Assembly: GCF_013387465.1 (NCBI RefSeq)
Contig: NZ_VYGV01000001.1
Location: 1-64,000, forward strand
Length of the DNA stretch: 64,000 nucleotides
Reading direction: 5' to 3'
Source: Hydrogenophaga aromaticivorans
GTDB lineage: Bacteria > Pseudomonadota > Gammaproteobacteria > Burkholderiales > Burkholderiaceae_C
Shown: positions 44,392 to 53,408 of the stretch, piece by piece
Numbering within the stretch: the first letter of the stretch is position 1
Layout: every line of letters begins with the position of its first letter
Program-made: the position numbers and the translations under genes
The notes under the pieces: model-generated
What the model was told of the DNA's origin: nothing
What the model saw: the letters and a program-made list of their open reading frames with translations, nothing else
Databases searched by the model: none

Positions 44392-45276
44392 TCAATCGAA
44401 GCGCCAGTCGGCCGACACGCTCTGACCCACACGCAACAGCTGGCCGTCGCCCGCCAGCACGATCGCGTTCATGCCGAAGGTGACGGCGCCGTTCAGGCGC
44501 GGGTCGGCGCGGTAGGTCTGCAGGGTGTCGCCCACCAGCGGCGAAGCGGTGGCGGTGACCGGGTCGATGTTGGGGATCGGACAGCGCGCACAGGGTTTCA
44601 CGGGTTCCATGACGGCGACGCCCTCATCCGTGGCGATGTGCATGGGCCCGAGGCGGTCTTCGTCGTGCGCCTCCACACCACCGAGCACGATGTTGGGGCG
44701 AAACCGCCGCCCCTCCACCGCCGCGTGGCCGGCCCGCGCCAGCCGCGCATTGAGTTCGTCCAGCGAGGCCGTGCTGGTCACGAGCACACCAAAACCGTCG
44801 GCGAACTGGGTGGTGGACTCGCGCCCTCCGGTCCATTTCAGGCTGCACAGGCGGCGCACCGCGGGGTCGAAGCGCGCCAGGCGCAGGCGCTTCAGGTCGA
44901 CCGGCGCGTCCGGCCCCAGGAAATCGCTGAACCACTGCGCCGCCACGTCGCCCATGTCGTAGGCGTCGACTTCGTCGTCCCAGACCCGCACGCGCAGCGG
45001 TGCTTCGGCGGCGTCCAGCGCCAGGTGCAGCGCCAGCATGCCGGGCGCACGCAGCACCAGCTGGCCCAGCTTGAACGCCGGCTGGATCAGCGCCATGCGC
45101 GGCAGTTCGCGCTGGGTGACGAATGTGCCCTGCCCGTCCACCACCATCCAGCTGCGGTCGTAGGCCAGCCCGGTTTCCGTCAACTCGGCTTCGTTGAGCG
45201 AGATGCCGGCGCAGGACTTCACCGGATAGATCCAGAGCTGGTCGATGCGGGCGGTCACGTCGGTGGGTGTGGTCAT
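44392..45276 (-). CDS. MOSC-domain molybdenum-cofactor-type protein (YcbX-like)
   Basis: A 294-residue protein with an N-terminal beta-barrel domain (IDQLWIYPVKSCAGISLNEA, YDRSWMVVD) and a C-terminal MOSC domain with conserved Cys in KPCARCPIPNIDP. YcbX-type proteins take part in reduction of N-hydroxylated bases using molybdenum cofactor. The start ATG 45276 is preferred because the protein begins just before the family-conserved YPVKSC. It is divergent from the UbiH-like hydroxylase gene. The ferredoxin domain present in some YcbX proteins is absent. Confidence 0.85.
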   Translation of the reverse strand: MTTPTDVTARIDQLWIYPVKSCAGISLNEAELTETGLAYDRSWMVVDGQGTFVTQRELPRMALIQPAFKLGQLVLRAPGMLALHLALDAAEAPLRVRVWDDEVDAYDMGDVAAQWFSDFLGPDAPVDLKRLRLARFDPAVRRLCSLKWTGGRESTTQFADGFGVLVTSTASLDELNARLARAGHAAVEGRRFRPNIVLGGVEAHDEDRLGPMHIATDEGVAVMEPVKPCARCPIPNIDPVTATASPLVGDTLQTYRADPRLNGAVTFGMNAIVLAGDGQLLRVGQSVSADWRFD

Positions 45277-45366
45277 GGCGGGTGCGGCGGTCGGTAGAGG
45301 CCGGTGCGGACGGGGGTTTTGGCGGAGCGAATCGGGCGCATTGTGCCCTGCTCCTAAAATCCCGCC

Positions 45367-46554
45367 ATGTCGCCCACTTCCCACCGTTCCTCTGCCCACC
45401 GGCGTTTTGACGTCACCATCCGGGGCGGCGGCGTGGTCGGGCACACCCTGGCGCTCTTGCTCGCCCGCGATCGGCTGCGTGTGGCCCTGGTCAGTGCCCC
45501 GCGCCCGGCGACCGGCATGCCCGATGTGCGCGCCTACGCGCTCAACACCGCGGCACGCGACCTGTTGCGCTCGGTGCGCGCCTGGCCCGAAGACAGCGCC
45601 GCGCCCGCCGGCAGCCCCTTGTCCGAAACCGGCGTCCCGACCGTGACGCCGGTGAGCGGCATGCAGGTCTTTGGCGACCACGGCGGAGCCCTTCAGTTTT
45701 CAGCGGTCGACCAGGGCAGCGAGGCGCTGACCTGGATCGTGGACGTGCCGGCGCTGGAACAACGGCTGGCCCATGCCGTGCATTTCCAGAGCGGCATCGA
45801 GTGCCTGACGGAAGCCCCGCCCGCTGCGCTCACGGTGATCTGCGAAGGCAAACGCAGCGCCACCCGCGACGAACTCGGGCTGACCTACGAGGTCCGCCCC
45901 TATCCGCACAAGGCCGTGGCCGCCCGCCTGCGCTGCGCCCAGCCACACGGCGGCGTGGCACGCCAGTGGTTCCAGAACGGCGAGATCATGGCCCTGCTGC
46001 CGCTGGAGGGGCCGCAAGGGAACTCTGTGGCGCTGGTGTGGTCACTGGAAGCACAGCAGGCCGATCACTGGCTGGCGGCCGCGCCCGAAGCGCTGGCGCA
46101 AGCGGTGCAGACGCGGTGTGCGCAGGTGCTTGGCGAGATGCAACTGGAAAGCCCGGCCCAGGCCTGGCCCCTGGAGCTCTCCAAAGCCCAACGCTGGATC
46201 GCCCGCACGCCCCAGGGCGGCGTGGTGCTCGCGGGCGATGCGGCGCACGCCATGCACCCGCTGGCTGGACAGGGACTCAATGTGGGCCTGGCCGATGCCG
46301 CCGAACTGGCCCGCGTGCTGCACGGGCGCGAGTACTGGCGCGAGCTGGGCGACCTGAAGCTGCTGCGTCGCTACGAGCGCGCGCGGCAGGCCGATGTGAA
46401 CGCCATGGGCTGGGTGACCGATGGCCTGTTTGGGCTGTTCGCCCAGACCGACAGCCGCGTGATGGCCCTGCGCAACTGGGGCATGACGGGCGTGGATCGC
46501 CTCGGCCCGCTGAAACACTGGCTGGCCCGCCAGGCCATGGGGCAGGCGGGCTGA
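45367..46554 (+). CDS. UbiH/COQ6-family FAD-dependent monooxygenase
   Basis: Flavoprotein hydroxylase of 395 residues, probably in ubiquinone synthesis. The FAD-binding Rossmann motif is VTIRGGGVVGHTLALLLA; a second conserved block is GVVLAGDAAHAMHPLAGQGL, followed by NVGLADAAELARVL. Which ring position it hydroxylates cannot be told from sequence. dsbC follows after 47 bases. Confidence 0.85.
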   Translation: MSPTSHRSSAHRRFDVTIRGGGVVGHTLALLLARDRLRVALVSAPRPATGMPDVRAYALNTAARDLLRSVRAWPEDSAAPAGSPLSETGVPTVTPVSGMQVFGDHGGALQFSAVDQGSEALTWIVDVPALEQRLAHAVHFQSGIECLTEAPPAALTVICEGKRSATRDELGLTYEVRPYPHKAVAARLRCAQPHGGVARQWFQNGEIMALLPLEGPQGNSVALVWSLEAQQADHWLAAAPEALAQAVQTRCAQVLGEMQLESPAQAWPLELSKAQRWIARTPQGGVVLAGDAAHAMHPLAGQGLNVGLADAAELARVLHGREYWRELGDLKLLRRYERARQADVNAMGWVTDGLFGLFAQTDSRVMALRNWGMTGVDRLGPLKHWLARQAMGQAG

Positions 46555-46601
46555 TGCCAGCCCTGCCGACTTTTTAACCTTGAACGCCCTCGGGCCACTT
46601 T

Positions 46602-47315
46602 ATGAAACTCGCCAAGATCCCCCTGCTCGCGCTGCTCGCTGCGCTGTCGCTGAGCGCGTTCGCGCAGGAAGCCACCATCCGCAAGAACCTGGCCGAACGC
46701 CTGCCCAAGCTGCCTGCCATCGATGAAATCACCAAGACGCCGATGCCCGGCCTCTACGAGGTGCGCATCAACCACAGCGACATCTTCTACACCGACGAAA
46801 AAGGCGACTTCCTGATCCAGGGCTCGCTGATCGACACCAAGGCCCAGCAGGACCTGACCGAACAGCGGGTTGAAAAGCTCACCGCCATCGCGTTCAAGGA
46901 CCTGCCGCTCAAAGACGCCTTCACCATCGTGCGTGGCAATGGCAAACGCAAGATGGCCGTCTTCGAAGACCCGAATTGCGGCTACTGCAAGCGCTTCGAA
47001 CGCGACCTGGTCAAGATCGACAACGTCACGGTCCACGTCTTCCTCTACCCCATCCTCAGCGCCGACTCGGGCGAAAAGTCGCGCAACATCTGGTGCGCCA
47101 AGGACAAGGGCAAGGCCTTCCTCGACTGGATGGTCAAGGACATGACGCCGCCCGACGCGAAATGCGATGCCGCTGCCGTGGCCCGCAACTTCGAGTTCGG
47201 TAAAAAGGCCCGAATCACCGGCACCCCCACCATCATCTTTGCCGACGGATCGCGCGTGCCGGGCGCCATCGGCGCCGACCGCGTCGAGAAGCTGCTCGCC
47301 GAAGCCAAGCCCTGA
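46602..47315 (+). CDS. dsbC: Thiol:disulfide interchange protein DsbC
   Basis: Periplasmic disulfide isomerase of 237 residues. Signal peptide LAKIPLLALLAALSLSAFA, an N-terminal dimerisation domain (ATIRKNLAERLPKLPAID), then a thioredoxin fold with the active-site CGYC (DPNCGYCKRFERDL) and a cis-Pro loop in ITGTPTIIFADG. All features of the family are intact. It follows the UbiH-type gene on the same strand. Confidence 0.94.
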   Translation: MKLAKIPLLALLAALSLSAFAQEATIRKNLAERLPKLPAIDEITKTPMPGLYEVRINHSDIFYTDEKGDFLIQGSLIDTKAQQDLTEQRVEKLTAIAFKDLPLKDAFTIVRGNGKRKMAVFEDPNCGYCKRFERDLVKIDNVTVHVFLYPILSADSGEKSRNIWCAKDKGKAFLDWMVKDMTPPDAKCDAAAVARNFEFGKKARITGTPTIIFADGSRVPGAIGADRVEKLLAEAKP

Positions 47316-47389
47316 TCGGCGCGCTGGATGAGCACAGCGCCGGACCGTTTCCAAGCCAGCTCGCACTGCAGCCCGCAGAAGGTACGCCA

Positions 47390-47869
47390 GTGACCGCGCC
47401 GGTGCTGCACGACCCGAACGACACCGCCCTGGTGCGGACCCTGGGCCATGCCGGCCTGATCCCCTTTGTGCTGCTGGCCGCCCTGCTCTGGCTGGTGGAT
47501 ACCGCATTGCAGGCCTGGGTGGCGATCGCGCTGGCCGCCTACGCCGCGCTGATCGCGTCATTCTTGGGCGGGGTGCACTGGGGCATTGGCTGGCTGGCCA
47601 GCCGGCATGCGGCGGCCCTTGCCGAGCGCCCGCACCACGCCCAGCGCAACCACTTTCTCTGGGGCATCGTGCCCTCGCTGCTGGCCTGGCCCGGTGTGCT
47701 CATGCCCCCGTTCGCCGGTCTGGCCTGGCTGGGCTTCGTGCTGGTGCTGAGCTACCTGGCCGACCGCACGCTCTACACCCGCGCCGGCCTGCAGGCCTGG
47801 CTGACCCTGCGCTTCCGCCTCTCGGCGGTGGCCGCGCTCAGTTGTTTTGTGGGCGCTGGCGCCCTGTGA
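47390..47869 (+). CDS. DUF3429 membrane protein
   Basis: Polytopic inner-membrane protein of 159 residues of the DUF3429 family. About five hydrophobic segments are seen, beginning GHAGLIPFVLLAALLWLV, and the conserved family pattern FLGGVHWGIGWL is clear. The start is a GTG at 47390 with AAGG just upstream. The function is unknown. It lies between dsbC and the M61 peptidase, 10 bases from the latter. Confidence 0.8.
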   Translation: MTAPVLHDPNDTALVRTLGHAGLIPFVLLAALLWLVDTALQAWVAIALAAYAALIASFLGGVHWGIGWLASRHAAALAERPHHAQRNHFLWGIVPSLLAWPGVLMPPFAGLAWLGFVLVLSYLADRTLYTRAGLQAWLTLRFRLSAVAALSCFVGAGAL

Positions 47870-47879
47870 ACGGACTTCC

Positions 47880-49721
47880 ATGAACCTCCCCCGTCGGACC
47901 TCCCCGCGCGCCCAAGCGGTCTCCACAGCCGCAACGAAGCCCACCGTCCGCTACCGCGTCGAGGTGCTGAGCCCGCAAGCCCACCTGTTCGCCATCACAT
48001 TGGAGATCGATCACCCGGCACCACGGCAACGCCTGAGCCTGCCGGTGTGGATTCCCGGCAGCTACCTGGTGCGCGAGTTCTCTCAGCACCTGCAGCACCT
48101 GCAGGCCACCCAGGGCGGTGAACCCGTGCCGCTGCGCCAGCTCGACAAGAACAGCTGGCAGGTGATGGCCGATGCCGGCCACCCGCTCGTGCTGCACTAC
48201 GAGGTCTACGCATTCGACGCCTCGGTGCGCACCGCCTTCCTCGACAGCACCCGTGGTTTCTTCAACGCCACCAGCCTGTGCCTGCGCGTCAACGGGCAGG
48301 AAGACCAGGCGCAAGGCCTGGAAGTTGTTCCCGGACAGGCACCCGCGGACTGGCGGGTCGCCACCGGGCTGGCCAGCACCGATGTGGATGGCGCCGGCTT
48401 CGGCCACTACACCGCTCAGGACTACGACGAACTCGCCGACTGCCCGGTGGAGCTGGGCAGCTTCTGGAGCGGCGAGTTCGTGGCCCACGGCGTGCCCCAC
48501 CGCTTCGTGGTCAGCGGCGCGGGCGGCTGGTTCGACGGCGCACGCCTGCTGGCCGACACGCGCCGCATCTGCGAAGCCCAGATCGGCTTCTGGCACGGCA
48601 CCGGCGGCGAAGCACCGTTCAAAAGCTACCTCTTCATGATGCACGCCAGCGGCGAAGGCTACGGCGGGCTGGAGCACCGCAATTCCACGGCGCTGATCTG
48701 CCAGCGCACCGACCTGCCGAAGCTGTTGGTCAAGGATGAAAAGCCTCCGGCGCTGAAAGCCACCGACGGCTACACCACCCTGCTCGGCCTGATCAGCCAT
48801 GAATATTTCCACACCTGGAACGTCAAGCGCCTGCGCCCGGCCGAGTTCAAGCGTTACGACTACGACCAGGAAAACTACACCGAGCTGCTCTGGTTCTTCG
48901 AAGGCTTCACCAGCTACTACGACGACCTGATCCTGCGACGCGCCGGCCTGATCGACGACGCCACCTACCTCCAGCTGGTGATGAAGACCTTCAACCAGGT
49001 GCAGCAGACGCCCGGCCAGCAGGTGCAGACCGCCGCCCAGGCCAGCTTCGACGCCTGGATGAAGTACTACCGCATCCACGAAAACACGCCCAACGCCACG
49101 GTGAGCTACTACACCAAGGGTGCGCTGGTGGCGATGTGCTTCGACCTCACGCTGCGCGCCGAGGGCCACAGCACGCTCGACGCCGTGATGCGCGAACTCT
49201 GGGCGCAAACCAGCGGTGGTCCGATGAAAGAAGCCGATTTCGCGCGCGCGCTCAAGCGCCTGGGCGGACGAGCCTTCGACCGCGAACTGCGCGACTGGGT
49301 GCACGGCACGTCCGACCTGCCGGTGCTGCCCCTGCTGCAGCAACACGGCGCCAAGGTCCACCACGACAAGGCGCCGCTGGCCCAGCAACTGGGTCTGCGC
49401 GTGAGCGAATCCCACGGCCTCGTGCTCAAGAACGTGCTGCGCGGTGGCGCGGCCGAGGCGGCGGGCATGGCCGCGGGCGACGAGTGGCTGGGGGTGGAGT
49501 TCGCGCCGCCCAGGCGTGGCCAGCCGGCGGAAGCCTGGCGCATTCACAAGCTGGACGAAGTGGCCCAGTTGCGCGGCCAGCGCCAAAAGCTCACCGCCCT
49601 CGTCTCGCGCGACAAACGCCTGCTGCGCTGCCCTCTGGAATGGCCGACACCGACACAAGCGGTGCGCTTGACGGTGGGCGACGCCAGCCTGCTCAAGCCC
49701 TGGCTGGCCTCGGCGGCCTGA
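47880..49721 (+). CDS. M61-family peptidase with PDZ domain
   Basis: Zinc peptidase-like protein of 613 residues. The N-terminal beta-rich domain (LSLPVWIPGSYLVREFSQHL) precedes the catalytic motif HEYFHTWN (about residues 307-314) and a downstream Glu in LLWFFEGFTSYYDD, the gluzincin arrangement. A C-terminal PDZ-like part contains LGLRVSESHGLVLKNVLRG and AAGMAAGDEWLG. No clear signal peptide is present, so it is probably cytoplasmic. ATG 47880 directly overlaps the end region of the DUF3429 gene. Confidence 0.9.
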   Translation: MNLPRRTSPRAQAVSTAATKPTVRYRVEVLSPQAHLFAITLEIDHPAPRQRLSLPVWIPGSYLVREFSQHLQHLQATQGGEPVPLRQLDKNSWQVMADAGHPLVLHYEVYAFDASVRTAFLDSTRGFFNATSLCLRVNGQEDQAQGLEVVPGQAPADWRVATGLASTDVDGAGFGHYTAQDYDELADCPVELGSFWSGEFVAHGVPHRFVVSGAGGWFDGARLLADTRRICEAQIGFWHGTGGEAPFKSYLFMMHASGEGYGGLEHRNSTALICQRTDLPKLLVKDEKPPALKATDGYTTLLGLISHEYFHTWNVKRLRPAEFKRYDYDQENYTELLWFFEGFTSYYDDLILRRAGLIDDATYLQLVMKTFNQVQQTPGQQVQTAAQASFDAWMKYYRIHENTPNATVSYYTKGALVAMCFDLTLRAEGHSTLDAVMRELWAQTSGGPMKEADFARALKRLGGRAFDRELRDWVHGTSDLPVLPLLQQHGAKVHHDKAPLAQQLGLRVSESHGLVLKNVLRGGAAEAAGMAAGDEWLGVEFAPPRRGQPAEAWRIHKLDEVAQLRGQRQKLTALVSRDKRLLRCPLEWPTPTQAVRLTVGDASLLKPWLASAA

Positions 49722-49748
49722 CCAGCGGCGGAGCGTGGGGGAGGCTAA

Positions 49749-51044
49749 TTACTTCGGCCGCAAATCCACCACGCGCTTCGCCTTGCCCTGGCTGCGCTCC
49801 ACGCCGCCCTCGGGCTTGAGCACCACCTCGACGCTGCTGCCCACGAACACCTTCACCTCGTGGCGCAGACGCTCGGCGGCGGTGCGCGCCTCGATGCTCT
49901 CGGGCACAAGCCCCGGGCGCGTTTCGACCACCACCGACAGGCAGTCCATGTGGCTTTCGCGCGTGAGCACACACTGGTAGTGCGCGCTGAGCTCGGGCCG
50001 CTTCAGGATCAGCTCCTCGATCTGAGTCGGAAAGACGTTGACGCCGCGCACGATCATCATGTCGTCGCTGCGGCCGGTGATCTTTTCCATGCGGCGCATG
50101 GTGCGCGCCGTGCCCGGCAGCAGCCGCGTGAGGTCGCGCGTGCGGTAGCGGATGATGGGAAGCGCCTCCTTGGTCAGGCTGGTGAACACCAGCTCGCCCA
50201 TCTCGCCGTCGGACACGGGTTCACCGGTTTCGGGGTGGATGATCTCGGGGTAGAAATGGTCTTCCCAGATGGTCGGGCCGTCCTTGGTTTCGACGCACTC
50301 GTTGGCCACGCCCGGGCCCATCACCTCCGACAGGCCGTAGATGTCCACCGCGTCGATGTCCATGCGGGCCTCGATCGCCACGCGCATGTCGTTGGTCCAG
50401 GGCTCGGCGCCGAAGATGCCGATGCGCAGGCTGCTCTCGCGCGGGTCCAGACCCAGGCGCTCGAACTCGTCGGCGATGGCCAGCATGTAGCTCGGTGTGA
50501 CCATGATGATGTCGGGCCGGAAGTCCTGCATCAGCTGCACCTGGCGCTCGGTCTGGCCGCCGCCGAAGGGCACCACCGTCAGGCCCAGCTTCTCGGCGCC
50601 GTAATGCGCGCCCAGGCCACCGGTGAACAGGCCGTAGCCGTAACTCACGTGCACCATGTCGCCCGGCCGCGCGCCGCTGGCGCGGATGCTGCGCGCCACC
50701 ACGTTGGACCAGGTGTCGATGTCCTTCAGCGTGTAGCCCACCACCGTCGGCTTGCCGGTCGTGCCGCTGCTGGCGTGGATGCGCGCGCAGCGCTCGCGCG
50801 GCACAGCGAACATCCCGAAGGGGTAGCTGTCGCGCAGGTCTTTCTTGGTCGTGAAGGGGAATTTGGCCAGGTCGGCGAGCGAACGGCAGTCGTCCGGGTG
50901 TACGCCGGCTTCGTCGAACTTGGCCTTGTAGACCGGCGAGTTCGCGTAGGCGTGGCGCAGCGTGCCCTGCAGGCGCTTGAGTTGCAGCGCACGCAGCTCG
51001 TCAATGCTGGCTTTTTCGATCGGTTCCAGCGCGAAGTGGTTCAT
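49749..51044 (-). CDS. paaK: Phenylacetate-CoA ligase
   Basis: AMP-forming ligase that activates phenylacetate for aerobic degradation; 431 residues. The AMP-binding P-loop-like motif is ASSGTTGKPTVVGYT, with EDHFYPEIIHPETGEP and the hinge region YRTRDLTRL, followed by KITGRSDDMMIVRGVNVFPTQIE, all typical of PaaK. It overlaps paaI by four bases. Oxygenase genes paaABCDE are not in this window. Confidence 0.95.
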   Translation of the reverse strand: MNHFALEPIEKASIDELRALQLKRLQGTLRHAYANSPVYKAKFDEAGVHPDDCRSLADLAKFPFTTKKDLRDSYPFGMFAVPRERCARIHASSGTTGKPTVVGYTLKDIDTWSNVVARSIRASGARPGDMVHVSYGYGLFTGGLGAHYGAEKLGLTVVPFGGGQTERQVQLMQDFRPDIIMVTPSYMLAIADEFERLGLDPRESSLRIGIFGAEPWTNDMRVAIEARMDIDAVDIYGLSEVMGPGVANECVETKDGPTIWEDHFYPEIIHPETGEPVSDGEMGELVFTSLTKEALPIIRYRTRDLTRLLPGTARTMRRMEKITGRSDDMMIVRGVNVFPTQIEELILKRPELSAHYQCVLTRESHMDCLSVVVETRPGLVPESIEARTAAERLRHEVKVFVGSSVEVVLKPEGGVERSQGKAKRVVDLRPK

Positions 51045-51487
51045 GCCTGCACCTCTTCGGGAAAGACCTGCCCGGGAATCACCGCACTCTTGCCTCTGAA
51101 CATCGCGATCACCTCACCCTTCTGGTTGGTGACCCGCATGTCGTAGATGCCGTGCCGGCCCTGCAGCACCTGCTCCTGGCCCTCGCAGGTGAGCACGTCA
51201 CCGTCGTGCCCGGGCTTGAGGAACTCGATGCTGCAACCCGCCGCCACCGCGTTCTTGTTGTAGCTGTTGCAGGCGTAGGCGAAGGTGGTGTCGGCCAGCG
51301 TGAAGATGAAGCCGCCATGGCAGATCTGGTGGCCGTTGAGGTGCAGCGTCTTGACGGCCATGCGCAGCACGGCGCGCCCGGGCCCGACGCTGACCAGTTC
51401 GATGCCCATGGTCTCGCGGGCCGCCACGTCCACGGCGAACATGGATTCACCGACCTTGGCGGCGCGTTCTTGCGGCGTCATGCTCAT
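51041..51487 (-). CDS. paaI: Hydroxyphenylacetyl-CoA thioesterase PaaI
   Basis: Hot-dog fold thioesterase of 148 residues that recycles CoA from stalled phenylacetate intermediates. The family motif NGHQICHGGFIFTLADTTFA with the catalytic Asp is present. GGGGGAT precedes ATG 51487, one base after the paaG stop, and the end overlaps paaK (ATGA), so paaG-paaI-paaK is a tightly coupled operon. Confidence 0.93.
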   Translation of the reverse strand: MSMTPQERAAKVGESMFAVDVAARETMGIELVSVGPGRAVLRMAVKTLHLNGHQICHGGFIFTLADTTFAYACNSYNKNAVAAGCSIEFLKPGHDGDVLTCEGQEQVLQGRHGIYDMRVTNQKGEVIAMFRGKSAVIPGQVFPEEVQA

Positions 51488-52294
51488 TCAATCCCCCTTG
51501 AACTGCGCCGGGCGCTTCTGACGGAACGCCATCACACCCTCGATGTAGTCGTGTGTGGCGCCCAGCGCCGACTGCGTGTCGCGCTCCACGTCGAGCTGCT
51601 GGTTCAGCGTGCGGGTGCCGGCGTCGCGCAACAGGGCGCGCGTGGCGACCAGCGCCTTGGTGGGCATCACGGCCAGCTTCTCCGCCATGGCCAGCGCGGC
51701 GGCCAGCGGATCGTCCTGCACGTCCCAGATCATTCCCCACTCTTTCGCCTGCGCGGCGGGCAGCTTGTCGCCCGTCATGGCCAGCGCCATGGCGCGCGCC
51801 AAACCCAGACGCTCCACCAGGAACCAGCTACCGCCAGCGTCCGGGATCAGCCCGATCTTGCTGAACGCCTGGATGAAACTCGCGCCGGGTGCGGCGATCG
51901 CGATGTCGCAGGTCATGGCCAGCGAGGCGCCCGCGCCCGCGGCCACGCCGTTGACGGCGGCGAGGACCGGAAAACGCAGCGACTGGATGCGCCGCGCCGT
52001 CGGATTGAAGGCCTGGTCGATCACCGGACCGGGGTCGGCGCGTTTGACCAGATCGGGGCCGGGCTCGAAGTCGAACTCGGCCAGGTCGGCACCGGCACAG
52101 AAGCCACGGCCCGCACCGGTGATGACCATGGCGCGGATCACCGGGTTGGCCTCGGCGCGGTCCAGCGCGGCCCACAACTCGCGGTGCATCTGGCGTGTGA
52201 AACTGTTGAGGGCGTCCGGGCGGTTGAGCGTGACAAGGGCGACGGCGCCACGCTCTTCGTAGAGAACGGTGCTGCCCGCGGCGGGTGCGTTCAT
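51488..52294 (-). CDS. paaG: 2-(1,2-epoxy-1,2-dihydrophenyl)acetyl-CoA isomerase PaaG
   Basis: Crotonase-fold isomerase of 268 residues in phenylacetate degradation. The oxyanion-hole segment FCAGADLAEF and PVLAAVNGVAAGAGASLAM and the active-site loop GLIPDAGGSWFLVERLG match PaaG, in which an Asp replaces one of the crotonase Glu residues. It is the first gene of paaG-paaI-paaK and starts 66 bases from a perfect palindrome at 52360. Confidence 0.92.
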   Translation of the reverse strand: MNAPAAGSTVLYEERGAVALVTLNRPDALNSFTRQMHRELWAALDRAEANPVIRAMVITGAGRGFCAGADLAEFDFEPGPDLVKRADPGPVIDQAFNPTARRIQSLRFPVLAAVNGVAAGAGASLAMTCDIAIAAPGASFIQAFSKIGLIPDAGGSWFLVERLGLARAMALAMTGDKLPAAQAKEWGMIWDVQDDPLAAALAMAEKLAVMPTKALVATRALLRDAGTRTLNQQLDVERDTQSALGATHDYIEGVMAFRQKRPAQFKGD

Positions 52295-52359
52295 GGGTGT
52301 CTGTCTCCTGGCGCCGTCGTTCCGCAGCGCTGGTGGTGGGATGGGAACGGCAATCTACC

Positions 52360-52385
52360 ATTAACCGACCCATCGGTCGGTTAAT
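52360..52385. promoter_or_regulatory. Perfect palindrome, probable TetR-type operator
   Basis: Arms ATTAACCGACC (52360-52370) and GGTCGGTTAAT (52375-52385) are exact reverse complements around CATC. The core resembles TetR-type sites (ACCGACC...GGTCGGT). It lies upstream of paaG, and PaaR is a TetR repressor of paa genes in related bacteria. The regulator is not encoded in the window. Confidence 0.8.
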
Positions 52386-52426
52386 GTTTTCCCTTGGGTG
52401 GCCCGGTATCGGACGGCCCGCTATAG

Positions 52427-52442
52427 TTGACGTTTACGTCAA
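52427..52442. promoter_or_regulatory. Second palindrome upstream of enoyl-CoA hydratase
   Basis: TTGACG (52427-52432) and CGTCAA (52437-52442) are perfect arms around TTTA, 28 bases before the ATG at 52470. It differs from the paa-side palindrome, suggesting that the divergent gene is under a separate regulator. Similar dyads are known for MerR-type regulators of acyl-CoA breakdown genes; this match is from memory and tentative. Confidence 0.6.
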
Positions 52443-52469
52443 TCATCACACACCACCCGAGGAAACACC

Positions 52470-53258
52470 ATGAGCGAAACCGCCACCCCCGAACTGATCA
52501 CCGTGCGCACCGAAGGCCGCGTGGGCGTCATCACCCTGAACCGCCCCAAGCAGCTCAACGCGCTGAACGACCAGCTGATGACCGAACTGGGCGCAGCGCT
52601 CCAGGCGTTTGATGGCGACGAAGGCATCGGCTGCATGATCATCACCGGCAGCGAAAAGGCCTTTGCCGCGGGTGCCGACATCGGCGCCATGGCCACCTAC
52701 ACCTTCGCCGACGTCTACAAGGGCGACTACATCACCCGCAACTGGGAAACCATCCGCAGCGTGCGCAAGCCGGTGATCGCCGCGGTCAGCGGTTTCGCCC
52801 TGGGTGGCGGCTGCGAGCTGGCCATGATGTGCGACTTCATCATCGCCGCCGACAACGCCAAGTTCGGCCAGCCCGAGATCAAGCTCGGCATCATCCCCGG
52901 CGCCGGTGGCACGCAGCGCCTGCCGCGCGCCGTGGGCAAGGCCAAGGCCATGGACATGGCCCTGACCGGCCGCATGATGGACGCCATCGAGGCCGAACGC
53001 GCCGGGCTGGTGAGCCGCGTGGTGCCGCTGGACAAGCTGATGGACGAGGCCCTGGGCGCTGCGCTCATGATCTGCGAGTTCTCGCAGCCCAGCGTGATGG
53101 CCGCCAAGGAATGCGTGAACCGCGCCTTCGAAGGCGGACTGGCCGACGGCGTGATGTTCGAGCGCCGCCTGTTCCATGCGCTGTTCGCCACCGCCGACCA
53201 GAAAGAAGGCATGGACGCCTTCGTGAACAAACGCAAGGCGGTGTTCCAACACCAGTGA
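52470..53258 (+). CDS. Enoyl-CoA hydratase
   Basis: Crotonase of 262 residues, probably hydrating short-chain or aromatic-derived enoyl-CoA. Oxyanion-hole residues in [10 protein letters not shown] and [15 protein letters not shown], and both catalytic Glu residues (CELAM and [13 protein letters not shown]) are intact, unlike the PaaG protein. GAGGAAACACC precedes the ATG. It is divergent from paaG and so may be the PaaF-type hydratase or a beta-oxidation enzyme; the sequence alone does not decide. Confidence 0.88.
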   Translation: MSETATPELITVRTEGRVGVITLNRPKQLNALNDQLMTELGAALQAFDGDEGIGCMIITGSEKAFAAGADIGAMATYTFADVYKGDYITRNWETIRSVRKPVIAAVSGFALGGGCELAMMCDFIIAADNAKFGQPEIKLGIIPGAGGTQRLPRAVGKAKAMDMALTGRMMDAIEAERAGLVSRVVPLDKLMDEALGAALMICEFSQPSVMAAKECVNRAFEGGLADGVMFERRLFHALFATADQKEGMDAFVNKRKAVFQHQ

Positions 53259-53408
53259 GCGCCTTGTTGGGACTCACACAGGCTGTAACAAGGCACCCGG
53301 TGGCACCGGCGTATAAAAGGCTTCGGCTCCACGCCTCTGGCAAGCGATGACCGTCGTGGTCTGAGCCCGGCGGGCGTGGATCGCGCCGATCCACTCCAGG
53401 AGACCCCC

